From an uncultured Hungatella sp. (GTDB lineage: Bacteria; Bacillota; Clostridia; Lachnospirales; Lachnospiraceae): a DNA stretch of 64,000 bases. This document shows positions 53,482 through 63,366 of the stretch, one piece after another; within the stretch, counting starts at the first letter, position 1, and every line of letters begins with the position of its first letter. Made by a program: the position numbers and the translations under genes. The DNA lies in the NCBI GenBank assembly GCA_910579515.1, contig CAJTUV010000001.1, positions 127 through 64,126 on the forward strand. The letters run 5' to 3'. The notes beneath the pieces were generated by a model. It did no database searches. It saw nothing but the letters and a program-made list of their open reading frames with translations, and was not told where the DNA came from.

Positions 53482-55884
53482 ATGGGCGTTTTAGAGGAAA
53501 TAAAAAAGCGGAAAGTCTTTTTTGACGGAGGGATGGGCAGTCTTTTACAGGCCAGGGGGTTAAAGCCCGGACAACTGCCGGAAACCTGGAATCTTAGCCA
53601 TCCAGAGATTTTAAAGGAGATTCACACATCTTACCTTCAGGCAGGGTGTGACATTCTGACTACCAACACCTTTGGGGCCAATGGGCTAAAATATGGAAAA
53701 GAGGGGCCAGAAGGACTGGCCTGTGTGGTTAGCGCAGGAGTGAAAAATGCCAGGGAGGCTGTGGAGGAAGCAAAAAGAGGATTCGTTGCCCTGGATATGG
53801 GGCCCACGGGAAAATTATTAAAGCCTCTGGGAGATTTAGGCTTTGAGGAGGCATACAATCTGTACAAAGAGGTGGTTCTGGCAGGAACTAAGGCAGGGGT
53901 GGATCTGATTCTGGTGGAGACTATGAGCGACAGCTATGAGGCCAAGGCGGCGGTTTTGGCTGCCAAGGAGAACAGCTCTCTCCCAGTGTTTGCAACCATG
54001 ATTTTTGACAGTAAGGGAAAGCTCCTTACCGGCGGCAACGTAGCGTCAACGGTGGCCCTTTTGGAGGGCCTGGGAGTGGACGCCCTGGGAATCAACTGCG
54101 GTCTGGGACCGGTTCAGATGAAGGAGATTTTAAAAGATATTTTGGACAAGGCTTCTGTTCCGGTAATTGTTAATCCCAATGCAGGGCTTCCAAGAAGCGA
54201 AAACGGGAAGACCGTGTATGACGTCACTCCAGAGGAGTTTTCTATCGTCATGGAAGAGATTGCCTCTATGGGAGCCAACGTACTGGGGGGATGCTGCGGC
54301 ACCACACCAGAGCATATAAGTAGAACTGTACAGAGATGCAAAAAAGTTCCCCAAATTCTTCCGAAGGAGAAAAACACAACGGTCGTCTCTTCCTATGCTC
54401 AGGCGGTAGTGATTGACAGGAATCCTGTAATCATCGGCGAACGGATCAATCCCACAGGAAAATCAAAGTTTAAACAGGCTTTAAGGGAGCATGATTTCGA
54501 ATATATTTTAAAGGAAGGGGTGACCCAGCAGGACCATGGGGCGCACGTTCTGGATGTAAACGTAGGCCTTCCGGAGATTGATGAGCCCTCTATGATGGAG
54601 AAGGCGGTTTTCGAATTACAGAGCATTCTGGATCTTCCTCTTCAAATTGACACCTCGAATATGGAGGCCATGGAGCGTGCCATGCGGATCTATAACGGAA
54701 AGCCGCTCATTAATTCTGTGAACGGCAAGCAGGAATCCATGGAAGCTGTGTTTCCGCTGGTGAAAAAATATGGAGGCGTGGTGGTAGCCCTGGCTTTAGA
54801 CGAGTCGGGGATTCCAGACAATGCCCAGGGAAGAATTGAGATTGCGAAAAAAATTTATGCAAAAGCGTTAGAGTATGGAATCCAGAAAAAAGATATTCTG
54901 ATCGACGCCCTGTGTCTGACCGTAAGCTCTGACAAGAAGGGAGCCTTAACCACCTTAGAAACCGTAAGGCTGGTAAAAGAGGAGCTGGGGGGAAAGACTA
55001 TATTGGGCGTGTCAAATATTTCTTTCGGTCTTCCTCAGAGAGAAATTATCAACGCCACATTTTTTTCTCTGGCCATGGAAAACGGGTTGAATGCGGCCAT
55101 TATCAATCCCAACTCCGAGGCTATGATGAAGGCGTATTTCAGTTTTCGTGCTTTGGCGGATTTGGACAGCCAGTGTGAGGATTATATTGCCAGATACGGC
55201 TCACAACTGTCTGAGGCAGGCCAAGAGCCCAAAAACAGGGAAAAGGCTGGGGCAGGCCATGAGGAAATGACCTTGTCTGAGAGCATTATCAGAGGGCTGA
55301 AAGACAGGGCCCATGCCGCGGTGAAGGAGCTTTTAAGGGAAAAGGAGGCTCTAAAGATTATCAATGAAGACATGATTCCTGCTCTGGACTTGGTCGGAAA
55401 AGGATTTGAGAAGGGAACTGTGTTTCTTCCTCAGCTTCTTATGAGCGCAGAGGCGGCCAAAGCTGCTTTTTCGGTGGTAAAAGAGGAGATGACCGCATCA
55501 GGACAGACCAGCAAAAAGAAGGGAACCATTATTCTGGCTACGGTGAAAGGCGATATTCATGATATCGGGAAAAATATCGTAAAGGTTCTTTTGGAAAACT
55601 ATAGCTTTGAGGTGGTGGATTTGGGAAAAGACGTTCCTCCCAAACAGATTGCAGAGGCGGCTGTTAAACAGCACATCCCTCTGGTTGGATTAAGCGCCCT
55701 GATGACAACCACAGTGCCCAGTATGGAAGAAACCATTCGGATCCTCAACAAAGAGGCTCCCTGGGTCAAGGTTATGGTTGGGGGAGCGGTGCTGACAGAG
55801 GAATATGCCCGCACCATCGGAGCAGACTGTTATTGCAAGGATGCCATGGCCTCTGTGAATTACGCTCAGAAGGTTATCTCGTAA
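53482..55884 (+). CDS. metH: cobalamin-dependent methionine synthase lacking the reactivation domain
   Basis: 800 aa from the ATG at 53482 with ACAGGAGAG upstream. Domains: homocysteine S-methyltransferase (1-300; zinc ligands in GINCGLGP and GGCCGTTPEH), pterin-binding methyltetrahydrofolate domain (about 320-590), and B12 cap plus B12-binding domain (about 620-800) with DIHDIGKN, where His693 would ligate cobalt. E. coli MetH has about 430 more residues forming an SAM-dependent reactivation domain; this one ends after the B12 domain, as in other clostridia. A separate reactivase must act in trans. It lies 22 nt after dusB. Confidence 0.93.
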   Translation: MGVLEEIKKRKVFFDGGMGSLLQARGLKPGQLPETWNLSHPEILKEIHTSYLQAGCDILTTNTFGANGLKYGKEGPEGLACVVSAGVKNAREAVEEAKRGFVALDMGPTGKLLKPLGDLGFEEAYNLYKEVVLAGTKAGVDLILVETMSDSYEAKAAVLAAKENSSLPVFATMIFDSKGKLLTGGNVASTVALLEGLGVDALGINCGLGPVQMKEILKDILDKASVPVIVNPNAGLPRSENGKTVYDVTPEEFSIVMEEIASMGANVLGGCCGTTPEHISRTVQRCKKVPQILPKEKNTTVVSSYAQAVVIDRNPVIIGERINPTGKSKFKQALREHDFEYILKEGVTQQDHGAHVLDVNVGLPEIDEPSMMEKAVFELQSILDLPLQIDTSNMEAMERAMRIYNGKPLINSVNGKQESMEAVFPLVKKYGGVVVALALDESGIPDNAQGRIEIAKKIYAKALEYGIQKKDILIDALCLTVSSDKKGALTTLETVRLVKEELGGKTILGVSNISFGLPQREIINATFFSLAMENGLNAAIINPNSEAMMKAYFSFRALADLDSQCEDYIARYGSQLSEAGQEPKNREKAGAGHEEMTLSESIIRGLKDRAHAAVKELLREKEALKIINEDMIPALDLVGKGFEKGTVFLPQLLMSAEAAKAAFSVVKEEMTASGQTSKKKGTIILATVKGDIHDIGKNIVKVLLENYSFEVVDLGKDVPPKQIAEAAVKQHIPLVGLSALMTTTVPSMEETIRILNKEAPWVKVMVGGAVLTEEYARTIGADCYCKDAMASVNYAQKVIS

Positions 55885-55903
55885 TAGGAGAGGAAGGATA
55901 AAG

Positions 55904-56431
55904 ATGGAATGGGAATTTGGCTTATTGGAAATGTTTCAGACTTTGCACAGGCCGTGGCTGGATGCGGTGATGATTCTTATCACCAGTCTGGGAAACGGCG
56001 GCTTTGTGTGGGTAGCGTTGGGAGTTTTGTTTCTCTGTTTTAAAAAGACCCGCAGGATGGGAATGGCTATGGCCATTTCTCTCGTTCTTGGCCTTTTAGT
56101 GGGAAATGTGTGCATAAAGAATCTGGTTGCCAGAAGCCGTCCCTGCTGGATAAGACCTGAGGTGGAAATGCTGATTTCTGTGCCAAAGGATTATTCCTTT
56201 CCGTCAGGCCATACCATGGCCTCTTTTGAGGGGGCCATGAGTATCTGGTACTGCCATAAAAAATGGGGCGCTGCGGCTCTGATACTGGCGGGGCTGATTG
56301 CCTGTTCCAGAATGTATCTCTTTGTCCATTTTCCCACAGACATTTTAGCGGGACTTCTCCTGGGACTTCTTCACGCCTGGATTGCCAGAAAGCTGGTAGA
56401 GTGTGATTGGAGAATCAGGCGGGATTTTTGA
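55904..56431 (+). CDS. PAP2-family membrane phosphatase
   Basis: 175 aa with about five membrane spans. The three PAP2 motifs are visible: KNLVARSRP (KxxxxxxRP), PSGH and SRMYLFVHFPTD (SRxxxxxHxxxD). Typical substrates are undecaprenyl pyrophosphate or other lipid phosphates. It starts 19 nt after metH on the same strand. Its 3' end overlaps the convergent endonuclease IV gene by 17 nt. Confidence 0.9.
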   Translation: MEWEFGLLEMFQTLHRPWLDAVMILITSLGNGGFVWVALGVLFLCFKKTRRMGMAMAISLVLGLLVGNVCIKNLVARSRPCWIRPEVEMLISVPKDYSFPSGHTMASFEGAMSIWYCHKKWGAAALILAGLIACSRMYLFVHFPTDILAGLLLGLLHAWIARKLVECDWRIRRDF

Positions 56432-57269
56432 CATTGGAATCGGAATATCCATTTCGCAGAAACTGGATTTCCTTTGCATACCCGTTTAAATCATTGGGGG
56501 TTTCTAAGTAGAAAGGCAGTTCTCTTAATGCTGGGTGATTGACGACACGAAGGAGAGCTTCCGAACCGATGTGTCCTTCTCCGATACAGGCATGGCGGTC
56601 CTTGTGGGCTCCAAGAGGATTTAAGCTGTCGTTTAGATGAATGGCTTTCAGTTTCTTTAAGCCGATGATGTTGTCAAACTGGGTTATGACTTCATCCAGA
56701 TGATTCACAATATCGTAACCGCTGTCCCATACATGACAGGTGTCCAGACAGACGCCCATGTGTTCCTTTAAGACAACCTGATCTAAAATGCTTTTCAGCT
56801 CTTCAAACGTTCTTCCCACCTCGCTTCCTTTTCCAGCCATGGTTTCTAAAAGTACAGTGGTGTGCTGTTCTGGTGTTAAAATCTCATTCAAAATTTCGGA
56901 AATTTGACAGATGCCCTTCTCGATGCCCTGCCCCACATGGCTGCCCGGATGAAAGTTGTAGCAGTTTCCCGGGGTATGCTCCATGCGGCTTAAATCGTCT
57001 GCCATGGTGAGGCGGGCAAATTCCCGCACAGACGGCTGGGCGGAACAGGCGTTTAAGGTGTAGGGAGCGTGGGCCAGGATTTTTTCAATGCGGTGTTCTC
57101 TGGCATAGTCTAAGTAGGACTTGATATCCTTAAGGTTTAAGTCTTTGGCCTTGGAGCCTCGGGGATTTCTGGTAAAAAACTGGAAAGTGTTGGCATTTAT
57201 ATTTACGGCCTCCTTCCCCATGGCTAGATAGCCTTTGGAGGAGGAGAGATGGCAGCCAATCGTCAGCAT
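56415..57269 (-). CDS. nfo: endonuclease IV
   Basis: 284 aa from the ATG at 57269 (AAGGAG 9 nt upstream); the frame extends to 57323 but without a site. It cuts at abasic sites in base-excision repair using three zinc ions. Conserved words: GCHLSSSKGYLAMG, NTFQFFTRNPRG, ILAHAPYTLNA, NFHPGSHVG, GVCLDTCHVWDSGYD, HLNDSLNPLGAHKDRHACIGEGHIG and LETPN, carrying the His, Asp and Glu ligands. It is a single gene with its own promoter. Confidence 0.95.
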   Translation of the reverse strand: MLTIGCHLSSSKGYLAMGKEAVNINANTFQFFTRNPRGSKAKDLNLKDIKSYLDYAREHRIEKILAHAPYTLNACSAQPSVREFARLTMADDLSRMEHTPGNCYNFHPGSHVGQGIEKGICQISEILNEILTPEQHTTVLLETMAGKGSEVGRTFEELKSILDQVVLKEHMGVCLDTCHVWDSGYDIVNHLDEVITQFDNIIGLKKLKAIHLNDSLNPLGAHKDRHACIGEGHIGSEALLRVVNHPALRELPFYLETPNDLNGYAKEIQFLRNGYSDSNVKNPA

Positions 57270-57293
57270 AATGATATACTCCTTTTTTGAAAT

Positions 57294-57323
57294 AGTATAC
57301 CATAGCTGTTTGTATTCTGACAA
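57294..57323 (-). promoter_or_regulatory. promoter of nfo
   Basis: On the minus strand: -35 TTGTCA (plus 57318-57323), 18-nt spacer, -10 TATACT (plus 57294-57299). Confidence 0.65.
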
Positions 57324-57349
57324 TGAATTTTAGCTTGCCAATCCGGTAT

Positions 57350-57378
57350 TTGACAACCGCGTTATGGTATGATATATT
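57350..57378 (+). promoter_or_regulatory. promoter of the phosphorelay operon
   Basis: Perfect -35 TTGACA (57350-57355), 17-nt spacer, -10 TATATT (57373-57378), 48 nt before the first start codon. It runs back to back with the nfo promoter. Confidence 0.75.
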
Positions 57379-57425
57379 AAATTCAAATGTCCAATTTATT
57401 ATATGTAGAATAGGAAGAGACTTTC

Positions 57426-59507
57426 ATGAGCCAGGAAAAGATACTACATTCAAGGAGAAAAATTTTAATTGTAGACGATTCTGAGATGAATCGTGCCCTT
57501 TTGTCAGATATGCTTTCCGATGAGTACGACATTGTGGAAGCAGAGAACGGGATGGAGGCTTCGGCGATTTTACATAACCAGGAACAGGGATTTTCTTTGA
57601 TGCTTCTTGACATCGTGATGCCTGTTATGGACGGCTTTGAGCTTCTGGCAGTAATGAATGAAAATGGATGGATCAAAAGCATTCCGGTCGTTATGATTTC
57701 TGCTGAAATGGTTCCCTCTTATGTAGACAGAGCCTATGACTTAGGCGTTCTGGACTACATCAGCCGGCCTTTTGACGAGAGGGTGGTGCGGCGGAGAGTA
57801 ATCAGCACCATCATGCTTTCTTCCAAGCAGAAGGAGCTTTCCTATATGGTGGCGGAGCAGATGCTGGAGAAAGAAAAGAACAATCAACTGATGGTTGAGA
57901 TTTTGTCCAATATCGTAGAGTTCCGTAATGGAGAAAGCGGCACTCATGTACTGCACATCCGAACCCTGACAGAATTTTTGTTAAAGCGACTTTTGGAGAA
58001 GACAGACCGGTTTGGAATCACAAAAAGCGATATTTCTTTGATTTCCAACGCTTCCGCGCTTCATGATATAGGAAAGATCGCGGTGCCTTCCGAGATTCTT
58101 AATAAGCCTGGCAGGCTGACAAAAGAAGAGTTTGATATTATGAAAACCCATGCGGCGGAAGGCGGTAAGATGCTGCAGTCTATTCCGTTAAGGCAGGATG
58201 AACCTTTGATCAGAACCGCTTACCAGATATGCCGCTGGCACCATGAGCGGTATGACGGAAAAGGGTATCCAGACGGACTTGTGGGAGAGGAAATTCCCAT
58301 TGCGGCTCAAGTAGTGGCTCTGGCGGACGTTTATGACGCTCTGACCAGCAAACGAGTTTATAAGGACGCTTTTTCCCATGAGAAGGCAATAGAAATGATT
58401 GTAAACGGAGAATGCGGCTCCTTTAATCCGTTTTTACTGGAGTGCTTAACGGATATTTCTGACCTGTTAAAGAGAGAACTGGGTATAATTACAGTAGATC
58501 ATAACAGCAATAAAGAAATACTGGACAGCGTGGAACAGATGCTGGATAAGGGCGACTTTGGCGTGTCGGAGCGTACTTTAAAGCTTTTGGAACAAGAGCG
58601 GACAAAGTATAAGTTTTTTGCAGATATGTCCCATGAAATCCAGTTCGAGTATACGGTTACCCCTGAAATTTTAATTCTTTCCGAGTGGGGGGCTCAGTAT
58701 CTGGAGATGCCGGAGACCATCTATAATCCCAGAGAAGATGTTTTTGGCACACAGGTATTTAATAAAGATGATTTTGAAAAGCTTTTAAACGAACTGGAAT
58801 CTACAACGCCAGAGAAACCAGTCATTGAACTGGATTTTGTTTTGAATATCAACGGACGGGACCAGTGGAGCAAGGTACAGGCCAGATCGATGTGGACAGA
58901 CGATGAATCCCCTCAATATCTGGGTGCCATTGGGAAAATTGTAGATATTCATAAGGAAAAAGAAAAGATGGAGCAGTTGACGGTCATGGCGGATCATGAT
59001 CCTCTTACCAGTCTTTTAAATCATCGGGCGGCGAAAGGATATATTTCCTCTATTTTGGCCGCTGAAGGAGAGAGAAAATACATCCTTCTTTTATTTGACC
59101 TTGACCATTTTAAACAGGCTAATGATAAATATGGCCATCAGTTCGGCGACGAGGTGCTTAAACATGTAGCGGATAAGATTCGTCAGAGTATCCGAGGAGC
59201 GGATATTGCTGCGCGTATGGGTGGAGACGAATTCCTTATTTTTATGGACTTTAAGACGTCTATCGAGCCGCAGATCCGACGTGTTTTCCAAAAAATCACT
59301 TCGGAATACAGAGGATTTGATATTACGATCAGTATGGGAGTCGCCAGCGCGCAGGAATGCGACGGTGATTATGAGACTTTATTCCGGATGGCGGATGAAG
59401 CGCTGTACGCTGTAAAACGTGACGGAAGAAACGCATATCGAATTTATGATAATTCTTTGTCCGTGTTATCTTTGGAAGAGAAGGATGAGAACAAAGAAGA
59501 AAGATAA
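57426..59507 (+). CDS. response regulator with HD-GYP and GGDEF domains
   Basis: 693 aa. Receiver domain (about 12-130) with the phosphoacceptor Asp62 in LMLLDIVMP; HD-GYP domain (about 150-330) with HD at 213-214 and the GKGYPDG motif; a PAS-like or linker region (about 390-510); GGDEF domain (about 530-680) with an intact GGDEF at 599-603. HD-GYP breaks down cyclic di-GMP (or cGAMP) and GGDEF makes it, so both activities may reside in one protein under control of phosphorylation. No RxxD inhibitory site was checked in detail. It is first in an operon with an Hpt protein and a hybrid kinase, its probable phosphodonors. Confidence 0.92.
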   Translation: MSQEKILHSRRKILIVDDSEMNRALLSDMLSDEYDIVEAENGMEASAILHNQEQGFSLMLLDIVMPVMDGFELLAVMNENGWIKSIPVVMISAEMVPSYVDRAYDLGVLDYISRPFDERVVRRRVISTIMLSSKQKELSYMVAEQMLEKEKNNQLMVEILSNIVEFRNGESGTHVLHIRTLTEFLLKRLLEKTDRFGITKSDISLISNASALHDIGKIAVPSEILNKPGRLTKEEFDIMKTHAAEGGKMLQSIPLRQDEPLIRTAYQICRWHHERYDGKGYPDGLVGEEIPIAAQVVALADVYDALTSKRVYKDAFSHEKAIEMIVNGECGSFNPFLLECLTDISDLLKRELGIITVDHNSNKEILDSVEQMLDKGDFGVSERTLKLLEQERTKYKFFADMSHEIQFEYTVTPEILILSEWGAQYLEMPETIYNPREDVFGTQVFNKDDFEKLLNELESTTPEKPVIELDFVLNINGRDQWSKVQARSMWTDDESPQYLGAIGKIVDIHKEKEKMEQLTVMADHDPLTSLLNHRAAKGYISSILAAEGERKYILLLFDLDHFKQANDKYGHQFGDEVLKHVADKIRQSIRGADIAARMGGDEFLIFMDFKTSIEPQIRRVFQKITSEYRGFDITISMGVASAQECDGDYETLFRMADEALYAVKRDGRNAYRIYDNSLSVLSLEEKDENKEER

Positions 59508-59531
59508 AGCATATAGAAAGGGGTAGGGGAA

Positions 59532-59894
59532 ATGACAGTAAGAGAATGTTATGATGCAATGGGCGCAGATTATGAGGATGTGATGAGGCGGTTAAGAACG
59601 GATGACAGGGTAAAAAAGTTTTTGTTAAGGCTTTTAGATGACAAGAGTTTCGAGATGTTAAAGAATGCCATGGCGCAAAAGAATATGGAGGAAGTGTTTC
59701 GCGCTGCCCATACCATGAAGGGAGTGGGGCAGAATCTGTCTCTTACCAGATTATATGAGTCTGCAGCCACGCTGTCTGACGAGGTAAGGGATAATAAGAC
59801 GTACAGGGAAGAACTGGAGGCATTGTTTGCACAGATTAAAGAAACTTATGATTTGACGATTTCGTCAATTCAGAAGTTAAAAGACGAAGGTTAA
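59532..59894 (+). CDS. histidine phosphotransfer (Hpt) protein
   Basis: 120 aa, all-helical. HTMKGVGQNLSLTRLYESA contains the phosphorylated His of the Hpt domain. Such proteins move phosphate from the receiver of a hybrid kinase to a separate response regulator. It lies between the regulator (24 nt) and the kinase (26 nt), with AGGGGA before the start. The order completes a phosphorelay kinase-Hpt-regulator. Confidence 0.9.
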   Translation: MTVRECYDAMGADYEDVMRRLRTDDRVKKFLLRLLDDKSFEMLKNAMAQKNMEEVFRAAHTMKGVGQNLSLTRLYESAATLSDEVRDNKTYREELEALFAQIKETYDLTISSIQKLKDEG

Positions 59895-59920
59895 AAGAAT
59901 GCGGCCTCTGGGGAGAAAAC

Positions 59921-62506
59921 ATGGTAACAGATAATTTGAATCAAGAAAATAAAAAAGGAACCAGCAGAACGAAACAACTCTTATTGGCTGGTTTTAGCGG
60001 CCTGATCATACTATGTATGGCGGTTTTTATTTTGGTGTCAGTTTTTTTAGAGAAAAAAAGTAATGAGACGATCAACGAGATTGGTCTTATCTATATGTCA
60101 GAAATGAGCAGGCAGTTAAAGGAAAAGTTTACCGCCATCATTGATTTGCGTTTGTCTCAGGTAGAAGGAATTGTAAAACGAACTCCGCCGGGCAGCGTGA
60201 CCTATGGGCAGGAGATGATAGAGGAACTGGCCTTAAGCGCCAATGCCCGCGAATTTGTGTACCTTGCTCTTTGTGCTGAAGACGGAGAATACGAAACCAT
60301 TTTTGGCGATCCGGCCGAGGTTTACAACCAGGAAGAGTTTATGGAGGTGATCAGTAGCGGCGCAAAGAACATTACCAGCGGCATAAGCGATTCGGGAGAA
60401 CGGCTGCTTCTGCTGGCTGCAGAGGTTTGTTATCCCATGAAAGACGGAAAAACCAGTGTGGCTTTAGTAGCAGGCATACCTATGGAGGATTTGAATGAGG
60501 CTCTTGTTTTGGAAAGAGAGAACTCATTGGTATATTCTCATATTATACGAAAAGACGGAACCTTTGTAATCCGAAACAGTCAGGGATTTCAAAACAGTTA
60601 TTTTGATAGAATTAAGCAGTTGTTTTCTCAGTTTAATGGAAAAAGCTCACAGCAATATGTTGATGAACTTACAGAAGCAATCGAAAAAGAACAGGATTAC
60701 TCTACTTTGATGTTGATGGACGGGGAATACAGTCATCTATACTGTTCTCGTCTTCCTGAGTCAGACTGGTTTTTAATAACCGTGATGCCTTATGGAACTT
60801 TGGACACAGCTATTGATAAGCTGGGCGGAAGACGTCAGTACGCCATGCTTGGCGCCTGCGGCGCTATGATGTTGGGGATTCTGTTGATTTTTGCGCTGTA
60901 TTACTGGATGACCCAGCGGCAGATGACGGAATTGAAAAAGGCAAGGGAAGAGGCAATTCATGCCAATAAGGCAAAAAGCGAATTTTTATCTAATATGAGT
61001 CATGATATTCGTACTCCCATGAATGGTATTGTAGGAATGACAGCCATCGCCATTGCAAATATTGATGATCAAGCGAGGGTGAGGGATTGTTTAAGGAAGA
61101 TTACCTTGTCCAGCAGGCATTTATTGGGGCTGATTAATGACGTACTGGATATGTCAAAAATTGAGAGTGGAAAACTGGCTTTGAATTTTGAGCAGATTTC
61201 CCTCAGAGGAGCTATGGAAAGTATTGTTAACATAGTCCAGCCTCAGGTAAAGGAGAAGAACCAGCATTTTGATATTTTTATTCATGACTGCTCTATAGAG
61301 GAGGTTTACTGCGACAGCGTCCGTCTGAATCAGGTATTAATCAATCTGCTGTCAAACGCGATTAAGTTTACTCCAGAGAACGGAACCATCAACGTGTTTT
61401 TGGAGCAGGAAGAATCTCCCAGGGGACAAAAGTATGTGCGCTGCCATTTTAGAGTAAAAGATAATGGGATTGGGATGTCGGAAGAATTCCAGCAAAAAAT
61501 ATTCGAAACATTTTCCAGGGAGAATTCTTCCACTGTGCACAAGATTGAGGGAACCGGTCTTGGAATGGCCATCACAAAATATATTGTGGATGTGATGGAG
61601 GGCAGTATTGAGATTAACAGTCAGCTGGGAAGCGGAACGGAATTTCATATTACCCTTGATTTAGAAAAGGCCACAATATTGGAACAGGATATGGTTCTTC
61701 CAAATTGGAATATGCTGGTGGTAGATAATAACGAAGATTTGTGCCAGAGCGCCATTACTTCCTTGAAGGAAATCGGTGTGAATGGAGAATGGGCGTTAAG
61801 CGGCAAAAAGGCAGTAGAGATGGTGGAGAGACGGTATAAACTCCATGACGACTACCATGCGGTTTTGCTGGATTGGAAGATGCCGGATATGGACGGTCTG
61901 GAGGTTGCCAAGGCAATCAGAAAGCGAGTAGGAGACCATATTCCGATTCTTATTGTGTCAGCCTATGACTGGAGCGATATTGAGGATGAAGCCAAGGAGG
62001 CAGGGGTCAACGGATTTATTCCAAAACCATTGTTTAAATCTACCCTATATTTAGGCTTAAGCCGCTTTGTAGGCGGTGAGTCAGAGACCAATAATAAAAA
62101 GGAAGAGGCGAATGTAAGCTTTGTCGGGAAACGGATTCTTCTGGCAGAGGATAATGATTTAAACTGGGAAATTGCAGAAGAAATTCTTTCCGAGGAAGGA
62201 TTTGAGATAGAAAGGGCAGAGAACGGCAAGATCTGCGTGGAGAAATTTGACCAGTCTGAGGAAGGATTTTATGATTTGATTTTGATGGATATTCGTATGC
62301 CGGTCATGAACGGTTATGATGCGTGCGTTGCTATTCGAGAGTTAAAACGCAGCGATGTGAATCTGCCTATTATAGCGATGACAGCGGATGCATTTTCAGA
62401 CGATGTACAGCGCTGTAAGGACTGCGGCATGAATGCCCATATTTCCAAACCTATTGATATACAAAGTCTGACTCGGCTTTTGCAGCGATATGTGATAAAT
62501 TCTTAA
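59921..62506 (+). CDS. hybrid sensor histidine kinase with two receiver domains
   Basis: 861 aa. TM1 (about 19-43), an extracytoplasmic sensor of about 260 residues, TM2 (about 308-330), HisKA with SHDIRTPMNG (His361), HATPase with NAIKFTPENG and GTGLGMAITKYIV, then two receivers. The first (about 600-715; VDNNED in place of the usual double Asp, Asp651) is more divergent; the second (about 735-855; LLAEDNDLN, Asp790) is canonical. The ligand is unknown. Four nucleotides at the 3' end overlap the convergent tcdA. Confidence 0.93.
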   Translation: MVTDNLNQENKKGTSRTKQLLLAGFSGLIILCMAVFILVSVFLEKKSNETINEIGLIYMSEMSRQLKEKFTAIIDLRLSQVEGIVKRTPPGSVTYGQEMIEELALSANAREFVYLALCAEDGEYETIFGDPAEVYNQEEFMEVISSGAKNITSGISDSGERLLLLAAEVCYPMKDGKTSVALVAGIPMEDLNEALVLERENSLVYSHIIRKDGTFVIRNSQGFQNSYFDRIKQLFSQFNGKSSQQYVDELTEAIEKEQDYSTLMLMDGEYSHLYCSRLPESDWFLITVMPYGTLDTAIDKLGGRRQYAMLGACGAMMLGILLIFALYYWMTQRQMTELKKAREEAIHANKAKSEFLSNMSHDIRTPMNGIVGMTAIAIANIDDQARVRDCLRKITLSSRHLLGLINDVLDMSKIESGKLALNFEQISLRGAMESIVNIVQPQVKEKNQHFDIFIHDCSIEEVYCDSVRLNQVLINLLSNAIKFTPENGTINVFLEQEESPRGQKYVRCHFRVKDNGIGMSEEFQQKIFETFSRENSSTVHKIEGTGLGMAITKYIVDVMEGSIEINSQLGSGTEFHITLDLEKATILEQDMVLPNWNMLVVDNNEDLCQSAITSLKEIGVNGEWALSGKKAVEMVERRYKLHDDYHAVLLDWKMPDMDGLEVAKAIRKRVGDHIPILIVSAYDWSDIEDEAKEAGVNGFIPKPLFKSTLYLGLSRFVGGESETNNKKEEANVSFVGKRILLAEDNDLNWEIAEEILSEEGFEIERAENGKICVEKFDQSEEGFYDLILMDIRMPVMNGYDACVAIRELKRSDVNLPIIAMTADAFSDDVQRCKDCGMNAHISKPIDIQSLTRLLQRYVINS

Positions 62507-63225
62507 AAACCAGAGAGTTCTCTTAGAACTTCTCCGGCAATCAAAAGGCCCGCCACAGGCGGAACAAAGGAAATACTTCCGGGCGTTGAACGTCTGGAAG
62601 TTTTTTCGTCTTCTTTTTCTGAGTTTGGCCTGAGGGGTTCTTCCTTTGAGTAAAGCACCTTTACATGATGGATATCCCGTTTTTTCAGTTCCCGCCGCAT
62701 AACCCGACAGAGCGGGCACACGGAAGTCTCAGATAAATCGGCAATTTGAAATAACTCTCCATGAAGCTTATTGCCAGTGCCCATGGAAGATAGAATCGGA
62801 ATCTTATGTTTTTTTGCATATTCGATGATGGCAATCTTGGCGGCGACAGTATCAATGGCATCAATGATATAATCAATAGGCCCTGAGATTTCCTGAAAGA
62901 ACGTCTCCAGATTTTCAGGCAGAAGAAACTGTTCAAAGGTTTCTACAAAAGCATTTTGGTTGATATCCAGAATCCGCTTTTTCATCACAAGGGTTTTATA
63001 TTCTCCAATGGTGCTGTGGTAAGCAATGCTCTGTCTGTTAATATTAGTCAGAGATACTTTGTCATGATCTGCCAGAATCAGATGTCCGATTCCACAGCGG
63101 GCAAGAGCTTCTGTGCAATGGGACCCCACTCCGCCGATGCCAAAGATCAAGATGGTGGAGTTTTGTAATTTGTTTAAGGCTTCTTCGCCGATTAAGAGCT
63201 GGGTTCTGGAAAATTCATGTGTCAT
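62503..63225 (-). CDS. tcdA: tRNA threonylcarbamoyladenosine dehydratase
   Basis: 240 aa, ThiF/E1-like. The nucleotide loop is FGIGGVGSHCTEALARCG; LADHDKVSLTNINRQ and YIIDAIDTVAAK follow, and VPPVAGLLIAGEVLREL ends it. TcdA (CsdL) cyclises t6A at tRNA position 37 with ATP. The start has AAGGAG upstream. ThiF-like proteins of unknown use look similar, but the overall match to TcdA is good. Confidence 0.88.
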   Translation of the reverse strand: MTHEFSRTQLLIGEEALNKLQNSTILIFGIGGVGSHCTEALARCGIGHLILADHDKVSLTNINRQSIAYHSTIGEYKTLVMKKRILDINQNAFVETFEQFLLPENLETFFQEISGPIDYIIDAIDTVAAKIAIIEYAKKHKIPILSSMGTGNKLHGELFQIADLSETSVCPLCRVMRRELKKRDIHHVKVLYSKEEPLRPNSEKEDEKTSRRSTPGSISFVPPVAGLLIAGEVLRELSGF

Positions 63226-63366
63226 AAGAGGGCTCCTTCCTAATACTGATTGTGTACTATTCTACAAGACAAACATTAAAATGTAAACTTCCATTTTAGT
63301 AAAAAAGGGTGTATACTAAATAAATATTCTATGTCTTATAAAGAGATCAATGAAAAGGAGTTTTAC

